Assembly: GCF_051307055.1 (NCBI RefSeq)
Contig: NZ_CP149994.1
Span: 2,728,001-2,792,000, forward strand
Source of the DNA: Dryocola sp051307055
Lineage (GTDB): Bacteria > Pseudomonadota > Gammaproteobacteria > Enterobacterales > Enterobacteriaceae
DNA length: 64,000 bases
Direction of reading: 5' to 3'
In this document: in pieces, positions 32,795-42,548 of the stretch
Position numbering within the stretch: position 1 is the first letter of the stretch
Layout of the letters: each line of letters starts with the position of its first letter
Notes under the pieces: generated by a model
What the model was told of the DNA's origin: nothing
The model's input: the letters and a program-made list of their open reading frames with translations, nothing else
Databases searched by the model: none
Made by a program: the position numbers and the translations under genes

Positions 32795-34273
32795 TTAGCT
32801 TGCGCGAAGCAGCGCTTTTAAACGATCGTTGCGACAAAACTGGCGTTTCATTTCCACCACCAGGGCATTGCGGGAAGCCGCCAGCGTAACGACAAAAGTG
32901 AGCACGCCCGCAGCGATCTGCACGCCGAGCAGCAGCGCCAGAGACATCTGCCCCGCAAGCAGCACGCCCAGCGCGTAACTCACCACAAGCGTCGGAATGG
33001 AAAGGTAGAACGGCAGCCAGAGACTTAAGATGTACTCCCGGTAGCTCGACCCCAGCACCGGTTTAATCATGATGAAATAGCTCAGCACCGTATTCACCAC
33101 CTGCACCAACAGAAAACCAAGCGTGACGCCGAGCGCGCCGCCCAGATGTCCGCCAACGATAATCGCCGGGATGAACAGGCAGGTTTTAAAGACGTTGAAT
33201 TTGAAGCTGATGTCCACGCGCGCTTTCGCCATCAGCAGCGACCCAATCGGGTTGCCGATGGAGCGCAGCAGGCCAACCACGCACAGCAGTTGCAGAATCG
33301 GGGTAATAAAGGCCCACTTTTCGCCAAACACCAGCGGCACGAAGTTGTTCGAGACCACCAGCAGGCCAAGCAGCGCCGGGAAGTTAATGATGCCGACAAC
33401 GGACAGCAGCTTGTAAAAGTTCACGCGCAGCTTGTCGGTATCATCCTGAATTTTGGCAAACGCCGGAAACAGCACGCGGGTAATAATCGGGTTCAGCTTC
33501 ATCGGCGGTACCACGGCCACGTTGTAGGCGAGGTTATATCCGCCCGCTACGCTCGCGCCGAGGATGCGCGCCAGCACCAGCGTCGACAGGTTGGTGTTTA
33601 CATAGTTAATAATGCTGTCCGCCGTCAGCCAGGCGCCAAACTTAAGGTTTGAGCTCACGGAGTTGAGCGAAAAATGGAAGCCGGGGCGGTAAATTTTGCG
33701 GCCGAAGAAGCTAAACAAAGCGGTGCGCACCAGGGTATTCACCAGGTAGCCGACGATGGCGGTCATGGCGAACGGATAGTACATCGCGGTACTTACCGTT
33801 ACCGTAAAGCCCGCCAGCACGGAAACCGTCTCGATCGATCCAATTTTCGAGAATTCCAGCTCCTTTTGCATCAGGGCGCGGAACTGCTGGCCGTGGGGAA
33901 TAACGATAAACGCGAAAGAGAGCGTTTTAATCAGCGGTGACAGCGCCGGGGTATGCAGCACGCCGGCGATAAAATCGCTCAGTAAAAAGACCACCGCAAA
34001 CACCACAAGGCCCAGCCCCACGTTCAGCCAGTAGAGCGTGGTCAGTTCAAGATGGCTTATCTCTTTACGCTGAATAATGGAGTTGGCGATGCCAAAATCA
34101 GACAGCGTGTCCGCCAGCGCGATAATCACCAGCGAAACGGTTAACAGTCCAAACTCGCTATTATCGACGATGCGCGCCAGCACGGTCATCTGCGCCAGCC
34201 CCAGGCCGATAATAACGATCGTCGCAAGGGCTGACCATTTGGCGCCGCTGATGGTTTTTTCTCTCAGGCTCAT
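32795..34273 (-). CDS. wzxC: WzxC, colanic acid flippase
   Basis: 492 aa MOP-superfamily transporter with about 12-14 membrane helices, beginning SLREKTISGAKWSALATIVIIGLG. Translocates the undecaprenyl-linked colanic acid unit to the periplasm. Same length as E. coli WzxC; 11 bp after wcaJ. Confidence 0.95.
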   Translation of the reverse strand: MSLREKTISGAKWSALATIVIIGLGLAQMTVLARIVDNSEFGLLTVSLVIIALADTLSDFGIANSIIQRKEISHLELTTLYWLNVGLGLVVFAVVFLLSDFIAGVLHTPALSPLIKTLSFAFIVIPHGQQFRALMQKELEFSKIGSIETVSVLAGFTVTVSTAMYYPFAMTAIVGYLVNTLVRTALFSFFGRKIYRPGFHFSLNSVSSNLKFGAWLTADSIINYVNTNLSTLVLARILGASVAGGYNLAYNVAVVPPMKLNPIITRVLFPAFAKIQDDTDKLRVNFYKLLSVVGIINFPALLGLLVVSNNFVPLVFGEKWAFITPILQLLCVVGLLRSIGNPIGSLLMAKARVDISFKFNVFKTCLFIPAIIVGGHLGGALGVTLGFLLVQVVNTVLSYFIMIKPVLGSSYREYILSLWLPFYLSIPTLVVSYALGVLLAGQMSLALLLGVQIAAGVLTFVVTLAASRNALVVEMKRQFCRNDRLKALLRAS

Positions 34274-34284
34274 GAACGTCTCAT

Positions 34285-35679
34285 TCAGTACGCGGCTTTG
34301 TTAACAAAGCCTTTGAAAATGGTCAGGAAGACAATTTTGATGTCGAACCACAGGCTCCACTCGCGGATATACTCCAGGTCGAACTCCACGCGCTTCTCCA
34401 TTTTCTCCAGCGTGTCCGTTTCGCCGCGCCAGCCGTTGATCTGCGCCCAGCCCGTAATGCCCGGCTTCACCTTATGGCGCAGCATGTAGCCTTCAATCAG
34501 GGAACGATACTGCTCGTTATGCGCCACGGCATGAGGGCGCGGGCCGACAATCGACATGCCGCCCAGCAGCACGTTGATAAACTGCGGCAGCTCGTCAAGC
34601 GAAGTGCGGCGCAGGAAGTTACCGACCGGCGTAATACGCTTGTCCCCTTTCGTAGCCTGCACCACTACCGCGTCATTCTCCATCACCTTCATAGAGCGAA
34701 ATTTCCACACCTTAATCGGCTTGCCGTCCATCCCGTAACGGGTCTGACGGAAGATAACCGGCCCGGGAGAGGTGGCTTTCACCGCCACGCTGATGCACAG
34801 CAGCACCGGGGAAATCAGCAGCAGTATCATCGAGGCGAGGACGATATCTTCCAGGCGCTTCAGCACCCGGTTGACGCCGTTGAGCGGCGTATCGAACAGC
34901 GGCACAACCGGCACGCCGTTCACCTCTTCGGTACGTGCGTTAAGGATATTGAACGTGAACACATCAGGGATAAGCAGCACCGAACAGGTGGTATCCGTCA
35001 GCTCACGCACCAGATCCTTAATGCGCGCCTCCTCGCTCATCGCCATCGCGATGTAGACATTATCAATGCGGCCCGATCGCGCCTCTTCAACCAGGTCCGC
35101 GAAGCTGCCGGCATAGTCGCCAAGGCCGGTGGCAGGCTGTATATCGTCATAAACCCCCGTCACGTCAAAGCCTAACCAGGGTTCGTTACGGAAGCTGCTG
35201 GCAAGCGTGCGACCAACGGGCAGGGAGCCGGCGATAGCGATACGGCGGGTGTTATAGCCCATATTGCGCAGCCAGCCCGCGCCAAAGCGGATAAACGAGC
35301 GGCAGACAACCATGCCGAAGCTGGTTAACACATACCAGGCGAAATAGACCCAGAAAGAGCCGTCAAAATCAGGATTAAAGGCCAGCAGCCCGGCGCTAAA
35401 GATCAGGCTCAGGGTCCAGTTCTGCAGCAGCAAAAGCAGTTCGCTGGAAATTTTCACGCCGCGCCAGGAGCGGTAAAAATCGGTAATGCCGCCAATCATC
35501 TGGAATACAACGAGGGTCAGCAGGGCCATCAGCAGATGCATGTACATAAACGGCAACGCGTTGACCTTACAAACCACCCATAACCCGACGAACATAATGG
35601 TTATATCTGAGAAACGTTGCACCATGGAGATTAACGATGCGTTCGTTTTTGGCAGCTCTCGCTTTTTTAGATTTGTCAT
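34285..35679 (-). CDS. wcaJ: WcaJ, undecaprenyl-phosphate glucose phosphotransferase
   Basis: 464 aa. Initiates colanic acid by transferring glucose-1-phosphate from UDP-glucose to undecaprenyl phosphate. Four N-terminal helices, a middle CoA-binding-like domain (about 140-270), another helix, and the C-terminal catalytic PNPT domain with KVWKFRSMKV, LRRTSLDELPQFINVL and GGMSIVGPRPHA. The ATG at 35679 gives the E. coli start and length; the frame is open further to 35817 across the REP element, which is not coding. Confidence 0.95.
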   Translation of the reverse strand: MTNLKKRELPKTNASLISMVQRFSDITIMFVGLWVVCKVNALPFMYMHLLMALLTLVVFQMIGGITDFYRSWRGVKISSELLLLLQNWTLSLIFSAGLLAFNPDFDGSFWVYFAWYVLTSFGMVVCRSFIRFGAGWLRNMGYNTRRIAIAGSLPVGRTLASSFRNEPWLGFDVTGVYDDIQPATGLGDYAGSFADLVEEARSGRIDNVYIAMAMSEEARIKDLVRELTDTTCSVLLIPDVFTFNILNARTEEVNGVPVVPLFDTPLNGVNRVLKRLEDIVLASMILLLISPVLLCISVAVKATSPGPVIFRQTRYGMDGKPIKVWKFRSMKVMENDAVVVQATKGDKRITPVGNFLRRTSLDELPQFINVLLGGMSIVGPRPHAVAHNEQYRSLIEGYMLRHKVKPGITGWAQINGWRGETDTLEKMEKRVEFDLEYIREWSLWFDIKIVFLTIFKGFVNKAAY

Positions 35680-35723
35680 CGTTTTACCTTTATCAAAGGG
35701 TAACGGAAATTCCCTTCTCTGCT

Positions 35724-35796
35724 TTTGTAGGGTGGATAAACGAAGTGCCATCCACCGGTTAGCGGCGGCTGGCGCAAGCTTAGCCGCCCTACAAAT
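35724..35796. repeat. REP/BIME-type palindrome between cpsG and wcaJ
   Basis: TTTGTAGGGTGGATAAACG with GTGCCATCCACC (35724-35756) is followed by AGCGGCGGCTGGCGC with TTAGCCGCCCTACAAA (35761-35796), two REP-like palindromes head to head with mutually complementary TTTGTAGGG ends. Same family as 8031-8115 and 53196-53245. It lies within an operon, between genes read in the same direction. Confidence 0.75.
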
Positions 35797-35820
35797 GTCA
35801 GGAGATCCCGTACCCACAAA

Positions 35821-37191
35821 TTACTGATTCAGCAACGCCATAATTTCCTGCGTTCGCGCCTGCATCAGCTGTTCGTTACTGCGCGACTCCACGTTCAGGC
35901 GAACTACCGGCTCGGTGTTAGAGCTGCGCAGGTTGAAGCGCCAGTCGCCGAACGCCATGCTTACGCCGTCGGTGTTGTCGATTTCCTCTGCGTGTGGCGC
36001 AAAGTGCTGATGCACGCGCTCAATAGCGATTTTCGGATCGGCAAGCTTGCTGTTGATTTCGCCGCTCGCCGGCCACGCCGCCATGCGGTCGCACACCAGC
36101 TCGCCAAGCGTTTTGCCTTTCAGGCACAGCAGCTCGGTCACCAGCAGCCACGGGATCATCCCGCTGTCGCAGTAGGCAAAATCACGGAAATAGTGGTGGG
36201 CGCTCATTTCACCGCCGTAGATGGCGTCTTCTTCGCGCATCCGCTCTTTAATAAACGCGTGACCGGTTTTCGACATCACCGGCTTACCGCCCGCGCGCTC
36301 AACGATGTCCACCGTGTTCCAGGAAAGGCGCGGGTCATGAATAATTTTCGCGCCGGGCTGTTTTTCAAGGAACGCCGCCGCCAGCAGGCCAACGATGTAG
36401 TAGCCCTCAATAAACTGCCCTTTCTCGTCGAACAGGAAACAGCGGTCGAAATCACCGTCAAACGCAATGCCCATGTCCGCCCCGTGTTCGATAACCGCGT
36501 TGCGGGTATCGTCGCGGCACTCCGGCAGCAGCGGATTAGGAATACCGTTCGGGAAACTGCCGTCAGGCGTGTTATGCACTTTGACAAAGGTCAGCGGCAC
36601 GTTCAGGGACTTAAAGCGCGCTTCGATGGCGTCGATAATCGGGCCCGCCGCGCCGTTGCCGGAGTTAATCACCAGCTTCAGCGGCTTAATGTTCTCCACG
36701 TTGATGTAGGAGAACAGGTGGTCGATATATGCCTCAACCACGGAAATCTGCTTGTAGCTGCCGCGTTTGGCTTCGTCTACCGGCGGGAAATCGTTCGCTT
36801 CCGCCAGACGCTGCACGTCGCGCAGGCCGGTGTCGCCGCTGATAGGGCGCGCGCCCTGGCGCACCAGCTTCATGCCGTTGTAGTCCATCGGGTTGTGGCT
36901 GGCGGTCACTTCAATGCCGCCGTCCACGCCCAGGTGGAAGGTAGCGAAGTAGATCTCTTCGGTGCCGGACAGGCCGATATCCAGCACGTCCACGCCCGCA
37001 TCCTGCAGGCCGCGCGCAAGCGCCAGCTTCAGGGTTTCGCTTGTCAGACGCACGTCGCCGCCCAGCACGATAGTTTTCGGCTTCAGGTACTCGCCGTAGG
37101 CGCGGCCAATGCGCCAGGCGATATCTTCGTTCAGCTCTTCGCCCAGCCTGCCACGAATGTCATAGGCTTTAAAACAGGTCAGTTTTTGCAT
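35821..37191 (-). CDS. cpsG: CpsG (ManB), phosphomannomutase
   Basis: 456 aa. Interconverts mannose-6-phosphate and mannose-1-phosphate for GDP-mannose and GDP-fucose synthesis. Catalytic phosphoserine loop TASHNPMDYNGMKL, metal loop DGDFDRC and phosphate-binding RSSNTEPVVRLNVE are present. The ATG at 37191 gives the E. coli start MQKLTCFKAYDIRG; seven extra upstream codons are unsupported. Separated from wcaJ by a REP element. Confidence 0.96.
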   Translation of the reverse strand: MQKLTCFKAYDIRGRLGEELNEDIAWRIGRAYGEYLKPKTIVLGGDVRLTSETLKLALARGLQDAGVDVLDIGLSGTEEIYFATFHLGVDGGIEVTASHNPMDYNGMKLVRQGARPISGDTGLRDVQRLAEANDFPPVDEAKRGSYKQISVVEAYIDHLFSYINVENIKPLKLVINSGNGAAGPIIDAIEARFKSLNVPLTFVKVHNTPDGSFPNGIPNPLLPECRDDTRNAVIEHGADMGIAFDGDFDRCFLFDEKGQFIEGYYIVGLLAAAFLEKQPGAKIIHDPRLSWNTVDIVERAGGKPVMSKTGHAFIKERMREEDAIYGGEMSAHHYFRDFAYCDSGMIPWLLVTELLCLKGKTLGELVCDRMAAWPASGEINSKLADPKIAIERVHQHFAPHAEEIDNTDGVSMAFGDWRFNLRSSNTEPVVRLNVESRSNEQLMQARTQEIMALLNQ

Positions 37192-37264
37192 CGTTTTCGC
37201 TCCTTCGGGCAACAGTTACCCAACCCGCAGCGCCGGGCTGCGGGGAACAATGAATATTTACGCG

Positions 37265-38701
37265 TTAAATGCGCCCGTAACGGTCCTGAAAACGGACGAT
37301 GTCGTCTTCTTCGAGATAAGTGCCGGACCGCACTTCAATCAGGTCGAGCGGAATTTTGCCGGGGTTTTCCAGGCAGTGCGTCATGCCCAGCGGAATGTAG
37401 ATGGACTCGTTTTCGCCCAGCAGCTTCACCTCGTCGCCCAGCGTCACCTTTGCCGTGCCCGCCACCACAATCCAGTGTTCGGCGCGATGGTGGTGCATCT
37501 GCAAAGAGAGGCCTTCGCCCGGCTTCACGGTGATGCGTTTGACCTGATAGCGCTCGCCGGAATCGATGGAGTCATATTTGCCCCACGGGCGGTAAACTTC
37601 GCGGTGGTTGTGATGCTCATGGCGGCCGTCGTGCTTAATCTGCTCAACCACCTTTTTCACGCTCTGCACGTGGTCGCGATCGGCAATCAGCACGGCGTCT
37701 TTGGTTTGCACCACAACTAAATCTTTGACCCCAACCGTGGTGACCAGGCCGGACTCCGCATAGATATAGCTGTTTTCGGTTTCATGGCTGATGACATCGC
37801 CGTGATGCACATTCCCTTCCGGGCTCTTGGCGCTGATTTCCCACAGGGAGGACCAGGAGCCCACGTCGCTCCAGCCCGCGTCCATCGGCACCACCACCGC
37901 GTCGGCGGTTTTTTCCATCACCGCGTAGTCGATTGACTCGTCCGGGCAGGCCAGGAAGGCCGCCTCGTCCACGCGCACAAAATCCAGATCCGGATCGACG
38001 TTCGCCATCGCTTTTTCGCAGGCGCTCAGAATATCCGGACGGAATTTTTTCAGCTCTTCGAGGTAGCGCCCGGCGCGGAACAGGAACATGCCGCTGTTCC
38101 AGTAATATTCCCCGCAGGCGACATAAGCCTGGGCGGTTTCCATATCGGGCTTCTCGACAAACTGCGCCACGCTAAACGCCACGGCGTCTACGCCTGCGGC
38201 TTCCGGCTGCCCACGGCGAATGTAGCCGTAACCCGTCTCCGGCAGATCCGGCACGATGCCGAAGGTCACCAGCTTGCCCGCTTCGGCATACGGCAGCGCA
38301 TTACGCACCGCTTCGCGGAAAGCGTCTTCGTTCTGAATCACGTGATCGGCGGCGAGGATCAGCATCAGCGGATCGTTATCCGGCTGGTGGCGAATTGCCG
38401 CCAGGGCTGCCAGCGCGATGGCCGGTGCGGTGTTGCGTCCGGCAGGCTCCAGCACGATATTTTCCGTCAGCTTGTCAAGCTGGCGAAGCTGTTCTGCGAC
38501 GATAAAACGGTGCTCTTCGTTGCAAATGACCACCGGGCTTTCGCACTGCACGCCGTTTAAACGGCAGATGGTAGTTTGCAACATCGTCAGCTCCCCTTTC
38601 AGGCAGAGGAACTGTTTCGGGTAGAGCACGCGGGAGAGCGGCCATAAACGGCTGCCGTTTCCCCCAGCCATAATGACCGGATAAAGCTGCGAATGACTCA
38701 T
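37265..38701 (-). CDS. cpsB: CpsB (ManC), mannose-1-phosphate guanylyltransferase
   Basis: 478 aa as in E. coli. N-terminal nucleotidyltransferase: PVIMAGGNGSRLWPLSR and FVEKPD; C-terminal cupin (type II phosphomannose isomerase-like) domain with RPWGKYDSID, ITVKPGEGLSLQMHHHRAEHW. Makes GDP-mannose, the precursor of GDP-fucose through gmd and fcl. Lies 3 bp after wcaI. Confidence 0.96.
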   Translation of the reverse strand: MSHSQLYPVIMAGGNGSRLWPLSRVLYPKQFLCLKGELTMLQTTICRLNGVQCESPVVICNEEHRFIVAEQLRQLDKLTENIVLEPAGRNTAPAIALAALAAIRHQPDNDPLMLILAADHVIQNEDAFREAVRNALPYAEAGKLVTFGIVPDLPETGYGYIRRGQPEAAGVDAVAFSVAQFVEKPDMETAQAYVACGEYYWNSGMFLFRAGRYLEELKKFRPDILSACEKAMANVDPDLDFVRVDEAAFLACPDESIDYAVMEKTADAVVVPMDAGWSDVGSWSSLWEISAKSPEGNVHHGDVISHETENSYIYAESGLVTTVGVKDLVVVQTKDAVLIADRDHVQSVKKVVEQIKHDGRHEHHNHREVYRPWGKYDSIDSGERYQVKRITVKPGEGLSLQMHHHRAEHWIVVAGTAKVTLGDEVKLLGENESIYIPLGMTHCLENPGKIPLDLIEVRSGTYLEEDDIVRFQDRYGRI

Positions 38702-38704
38702 GAT

Positions 38705-39925
38705 TTAACCCCGAATATCAGCAATAAATTGACCCAGCACGTTCTCTTTTTCGAGCGTGCGTTCGGCATAGTCACGTGCCACCGTGTTGCGTGCCGGCAG
38801 CTGCAGGCAGCGTTCGATCCCGGCTGCCAGCGCGTCGGCGGATTCTGGCTCCACGCAAACGGCAATGCCGGAATAGAGTTCGCAAAGCTGACCGAGCTCC
38901 GTTTCCGGCTCGGCGGTAATCACCGCGTTGCCGCCAACGGCGAGAATATTGGTCAGCTTGGACGGCAGCACGGCGTCTGCGGCGCCGCGGCGCTGGATAA
39001 CCAGATGGCAGTCAGCAAGGCGCAATAGCGCAGGCAGCGCGTCGTAAGGCTGCAGCGGGTGAAAAGCCACGTTATGCAGGCCCCTTTCCGCCACCAGCTT
39101 TTCCAGGCGCGCTTTTCCGCCGCCCTGGCCGACAATCACGAACAGATATGGCTGGTCAGCAAAACGCGCGGCCACGTCAATGACCGTCTCCAGCCCCTGC
39201 TTTTCCCCGATGTTGCCGGAATAGAGCAGGATTTTTTTATCCGCAGGCAGCCGCAGGCTTTCACGTAACGCCTGCACGTCCTGCGCAGAAACATCGCGAA
39301 AACGCTCCACTTCCGACCAGTTGGGGAAGAAGATCACGCGCTTCGGATCGACGCCCTTCTCGATTGCTTTGTTCATCATGGAGCGAGAAATGGTCGAAAC
39401 ATTGTCGACGTTATGCAGGCAGCTTCGCTCGAAGCGCTGAGCAAGCTTCGCAACCTTACCTTTGCCGCCGCCCGCCATGCCCAGGCCGAGCATCGCGTCC
39501 ACTTCGTAATCCTGAATATGCAGCAGGGTGCGCGCCCCGCTCAGTTTTGCCAGCAGGCGCATGCCCGGTACGCAAAAGAGAGTCGGCACCACGCCGATAA
39601 TGCGATCCGGCTTCCAGCGACGTTGCGCCAGCAGCGGGAAAAAAGAACTCACCGCAAAGCTGCCCAGATGAAGCAGCCGCTTTAAGGTGGAAGGCTGTTT
39701 CGGCACGTATAACGGGCAGCGCCAGACGGTCGCCGCGCCCTGCTCTTTTTTATAGGTCCATGCCGAATAGTCCGGGCGTACTTCCCAGTCCGGATAGTAA
39801 GGAGGCGCGGTGATAACGCGCACCTCATGGCCCTGGCTGGTCATCCACTCCACCATTTCCCCGGTGTATTTACCGATACCGGTCAGCTCCGGTGAGTAGT
39901 TAATGCCGTAGACCAGAATTTTCAT
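38705..39925 (-). CDS. wcaI: WcaI, colanic acid glycosyltransferase (GT4)
   Basis: 406 aa GT4 enzyme, begins MKILVYGINYSPELTGIGKYTGEM; nucleotide-sugar domain with LLYSGNIGEKQGLETVI and LPSKLTNILAVGGNAVIT. Known as a colanic acid fucosyltransferase-type GT, though individual assignments in the pathway are not all settled. Overlaps gmm by 4 bp. Confidence 0.94.
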   Translation of the reverse strand: MKILVYGINYSPELTGIGKYTGEMVEWMTSQGHEVRVITAPPYYPDWEVRPDYSAWTYKKEQGAATVWRCPLYVPKQPSTLKRLLHLGSFAVSSFFPLLAQRRWKPDRIIGVVPTLFCVPGMRLLAKLSGARTLLHIQDYEVDAMLGLGMAGGGKGKVAKLAQRFERSCLHNVDNVSTISRSMMNKAIEKGVDPKRVIFFPNWSEVERFRDVSAQDVQALRESLRLPADKKILLYSGNIGEKQGLETVIDVAARFADQPYLFVIVGQGGGKARLEKLVAERGLHNVAFHPLQPYDALPALLRLADCHLVIQRRGAADAVLPSKLTNILAVGGNAVITAEPETELGQLCELYSGIAVCVEPESADALAAGIERCLQLPARNTVARDYAERTLEKENVLGQFIADIRG

Positions 39926-40401
39926 AAACCTGGTACCTTCCCTTTGCCCTGACGGATGAAGTAGGCACGGCTGTTGTCGTGCACGTCATCGCGACGCAGT
40001 AACGCTTCCGGCGTCAGCCAGCAGTAATCGTTGTGCTGTTCGGTCGGCAGCCGGAGCCGCTTATCGTCCACCCGCAGGCGGAACCCGAGCACAACATAGT
40101 GGGTGGAAAAATCCTGTCCGGAGAAATTGTCTTCATAAAAGTGCTGCCATACGCCGTAAAACTCCCCCTCTTCAAGCGTAAAGCGCTGGCCCAGCTCTGC
40201 TTCGGTTAAACGGGCAAAAGCGTCGGCCAGGGTTTCATCCTTCTGCACGCGCCCGCCCGGCACGAACCAGAAGCCCTGGGCCGGGCGATTGGTGCGCTGG
40301 CCCAGCAGGTATTCACCTGCCAGGTTTTCAACGACGAGATCGATGGAGATCAGCGGCGTAGCGCGGACTACGGTGGCGAAATCTTCCTGACTCAGAAACA
40401 T
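39922..40401 (-). CDS. gmm: Gmm (WcaH), GDP-mannose mannosyl hydrolase
   Basis: 159 aa Nudix-family enzyme that splits GDP-mannose into GDP and mannose with retention-altering chemistry unlike typical Nudix hydrolases. The altered Nudix box GGRVQKDETLADAF followed by LTEAELG lacks the usual REXXEE residues, as is normal for Gmm. It probably limits GDP-mannose levels. I use the ATG at 40401 (MFLSQEDFATVV); the frame extends upstream to 40767 into fcl without support. Confidence 0.95.
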   Translation of the reverse strand: MFLSQEDFATVVRATPLISIDLVVENLAGEYLLGQRTNRPAQGFWFVPGGRVQKDETLADAFARLTEAELGQRFTLEEGEFYGVWQHFYEDNFSGQDFSTHYVVLGFRLRVDDKRLRLPTEQHNDYCWLTPEALLRRDDVHDNSRAYFIRQGKGKVPGL

Positions 40402-40403
40402 GC

Positions 40404-41369
40404 TTACCCCCGGAACCGGGACTGGTTTTCGAGGAACCACTGGTAGGTGCTGGCCAGTCCCGGTTCCAGGGTAATCTCGTGATACCAGCCAAGACGGCGC
40501 AGACGGGTAACGTCCAGCAGCTTGCGCGGCGTACCGTCCGGTTTTGTGGCGTCGAACACCACGCGGCCACGGTAGCCCGTCACCTTCGCGATGGTCTGCG
40601 CCAGCTCGCGGATGGTGCAGTCCACGCCGGTGCCGACGTTGATGTGCGAAAGCATCGGCTCGGTGTTTTCCGCCCACACTTCCGGGTCCAGCTCCATCAC
40701 GTGAATGCTGGCTGCCGCCATATCGTCCACATGCAGGAACTCGCGCATCGGCGTGCCGCTGCCCCACACCACCACATCAGGCGTGTTCTGCTCTGTCGCT
40801 TCATGGAAGCGGCGCAGCAGAGCCGGAATAACGTGAGAGTTGCTCGGGTGGAAGTTGTCGTTCGGCCCGTACAGATTGGTCGGCATCACCGAGCGGTAAT
40901 CGCGACCGTACTGGCGGTTATAGGATTCGCACAGTTTGATCCCGGCAATCTTGGCAATCGCGTACGGCTCGTTGGTGGCTTCAAGCGTGCCCTGCAGCAG
41001 CTCGCTTTCCGCAATCGGCTGGCTGGCCATTTTCGGATAAATACAGGATGAGCCGAGGAACAGCAGCTTGTTCACGCTGTGCGCGTGCGCGGCGTGAATG
41101 ATGTTGCTCTCGATCATCATGTTTTCGTAAATGAAGTCCGCCGGGTAAGTATTGTTCGCCACAATACCGCCTACTTTTGCGGCGGCCAGATAAACCTGGT
41201 CGATACGCGCTTCCGCAAAGAAGGCGTTCACCGCAGCGGCATCCAGCAGATTCAGTTCATCGCGGCCGCGCAGCACGAGTTCGACGTCATCACGCTGCTC
41301 AAGCTGGCGGACGATGGCCGATCCGACCATCCCGCGGTGGCCGGCAACAAAGATACGTTTCTTGTTCAT
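40404..41369 (-). CDS. fcl: Fcl (WcaG), GDP-L-fucose synthase
   Basis: 321 aa SDR epimerase/reductase converting GDP-4-keto-6-deoxymannose to GDP-L-fucose with NADPH. Seen: VAGHRGMVGSAIV, SSCIYPK with the catalytic Ser region, and YAIAKIAG with the Tyr-X3-Lys pair. Two bp after gmd. Confidence 0.97.
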   Translation of the reverse strand: MNKKRIFVAGHRGMVGSAIVRQLEQRDDVELVLRGRDELNLLDAAAVNAFFAEARIDQVYLAAAKVGGIVANNTYPADFIYENMMIESNIIHAAHAHSVNKLLFLGSSCIYPKMASQPIAESELLQGTLEATNEPYAIAKIAGIKLCESYNRQYGRDYRSVMPTNLYGPNDNFHPSNSHVIPALLRRFHEATEQNTPDVVVWGSGTPMREFLHVDDMAAASIHVMELDPEVWAENTEPMLSHINVGTGVDCTIRELAQTIAKVTGYRGRVVFDATKPDGTPRKLLDVTRLRRLGWYHEITLEPGLASTYQWFLENQSRFRG

Positions 41370-41371
41370 GC

Positions 41372-42493
41372 TCAGGACTCCAGCGCGATGGCAACCTCGT
41401 AACCGTGTGACTTAAGCAGGGAGTGCTTCTTCGCTGCTTCCAGGTCTTTCGCCACCATCTCGCCAACCATCTCCTGCAGCGTGATTTCTGGTTTCCAGCC
41501 CAGTTTTTCGTGCGCTTTAGTCGGATCGCCCAGCAGGGTTTCCACTTCAGCAGGACGGAAGTAGCGCGGATCAACGGAGACAATCACGTCGCCCGGCTTC
41601 ACGCCCGGCGCGTCATGACCGGTTACGGAAACCACGATGCCCTTTTCGTCCACGCCGGTGCCTTCAAAGCGCAGCTTGATGCCCAGCTGAGCCGCGGCCA
41701 TTTCCACGAACTGACGCACGGAATACTGCACGCCTGTGGCGATCACGAAATCGTCCGGCGTTTCCTGCTGCAGCATCATCCACTGCATTTTCACGTAGTC
41801 TTTGGCATGGCCCCAGTCACGCAGGGAGTCCATGTTGCCCAGATAGAGGCACTTCTCCAGGCCCTGAGCGATATTGGCGATCGCGCGGGTGATTTTGCGG
41901 GTAACGAAGGTTTCGCCGCGGCGTGGAGATTCGTGGTTGAACAGAATACCGTTACAGGCGTACATGCCGTAGGATTCACGGTAGTTGACGGTGATCCAGT
42001 AAGCGTACAGTTTGGCTACCGCGTACGGGGAGCGCGGATAGAAAGGCGTGGTCTCTTTCTGCGGGGTTTCCTGCACCAGGCCGTACAGCTCGGAAGTGGA
42101 AGCCTGATAGAAACGGGTTTTCTTCTCAAGGCCCAGGAAGCGGATAGCTTCCAGCAGACGCAGCGTACCCATGGCATCCACATCGGCGGTGTATTCAGGG
42201 GACTCGAAGGAAACCGCCACGTGGCTCATCGCGCCCAGGTTATACACCTCGTCCGGCTGCACTTCGGACAGGATACGGGTCAGGTTGGAGCTGTCCGTCA
42301 GATCGCCGTAGTGCAGATGGAATTTAGGGTTGCTGGTATGCGGATCCTGATAAATGTGGTCGACACGTTCGGTATTAAAAGAGGAGGCGCGGCGCTTAAT
42401 GCCATGTACTTCGTAACCTTTTTCCAGCAGCAGTTCTGCCAGATAGGAGCCGTCTTGTCCGGTTACACCCGTGATGAGAGCTACTTTAGTCAT
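41372..42493 (-). CDS. gmd: Gmd, GDP-mannose 4,6-dehydratase
   Basis: 373 aa. First step of GDP-L-fucose synthesis. NADP-binding ITGVTGQDGSYLAELLLEKG, ASTSELYGLVQETPQ and YPRSPYAVAKLYAYW (catalytic Tyr-X3-Lys). Starts 55 bp after wcaF. Confidence 0.97.
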   Translation of the reverse strand: MTKVALITGVTGQDGSYLAELLLEKGYEVHGIKRRASSFNTERVDHIYQDPHTSNPKFHLHYGDLTDSSNLTRILSEVQPDEVYNLGAMSHVAVSFESPEYTADVDAMGTLRLLEAIRFLGLEKKTRFYQASTSELYGLVQETPQKETTPFYPRSPYAVAKLYAYWITVNYRESYGMYACNGILFNHESPRRGETFVTRKITRAIANIAQGLEKCLYLGNMDSLRDWGHAKDYVKMQWMMLQQETPDDFVIATGVQYSVRQFVEMAAAQLGIKLRFEGTGVDEKGIVVSVTGHDAPGVKPGDVIVSVDPRYFRPAEVETLLGDPTKAHEKLGWKPEITLQEMVGEMVAKDLEAAKKHSLLKSHGYEVAIALES

Positions 42494-42548
42494 AATAATT
42501 CCTATGATTGAAGATGAAATTAAGAGCCTTGCTTTAAATAAAAAGCGC

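Noticed and set aside
35992..37533. Long plus-strand open frame of 513 codons opposite cpsG
   Set aside because: It mirrors the codon structure of cpsG, has low-complexity Arg/His/Val-rich content, no recognisable family and runs past the cpsG start into the cpsB end.
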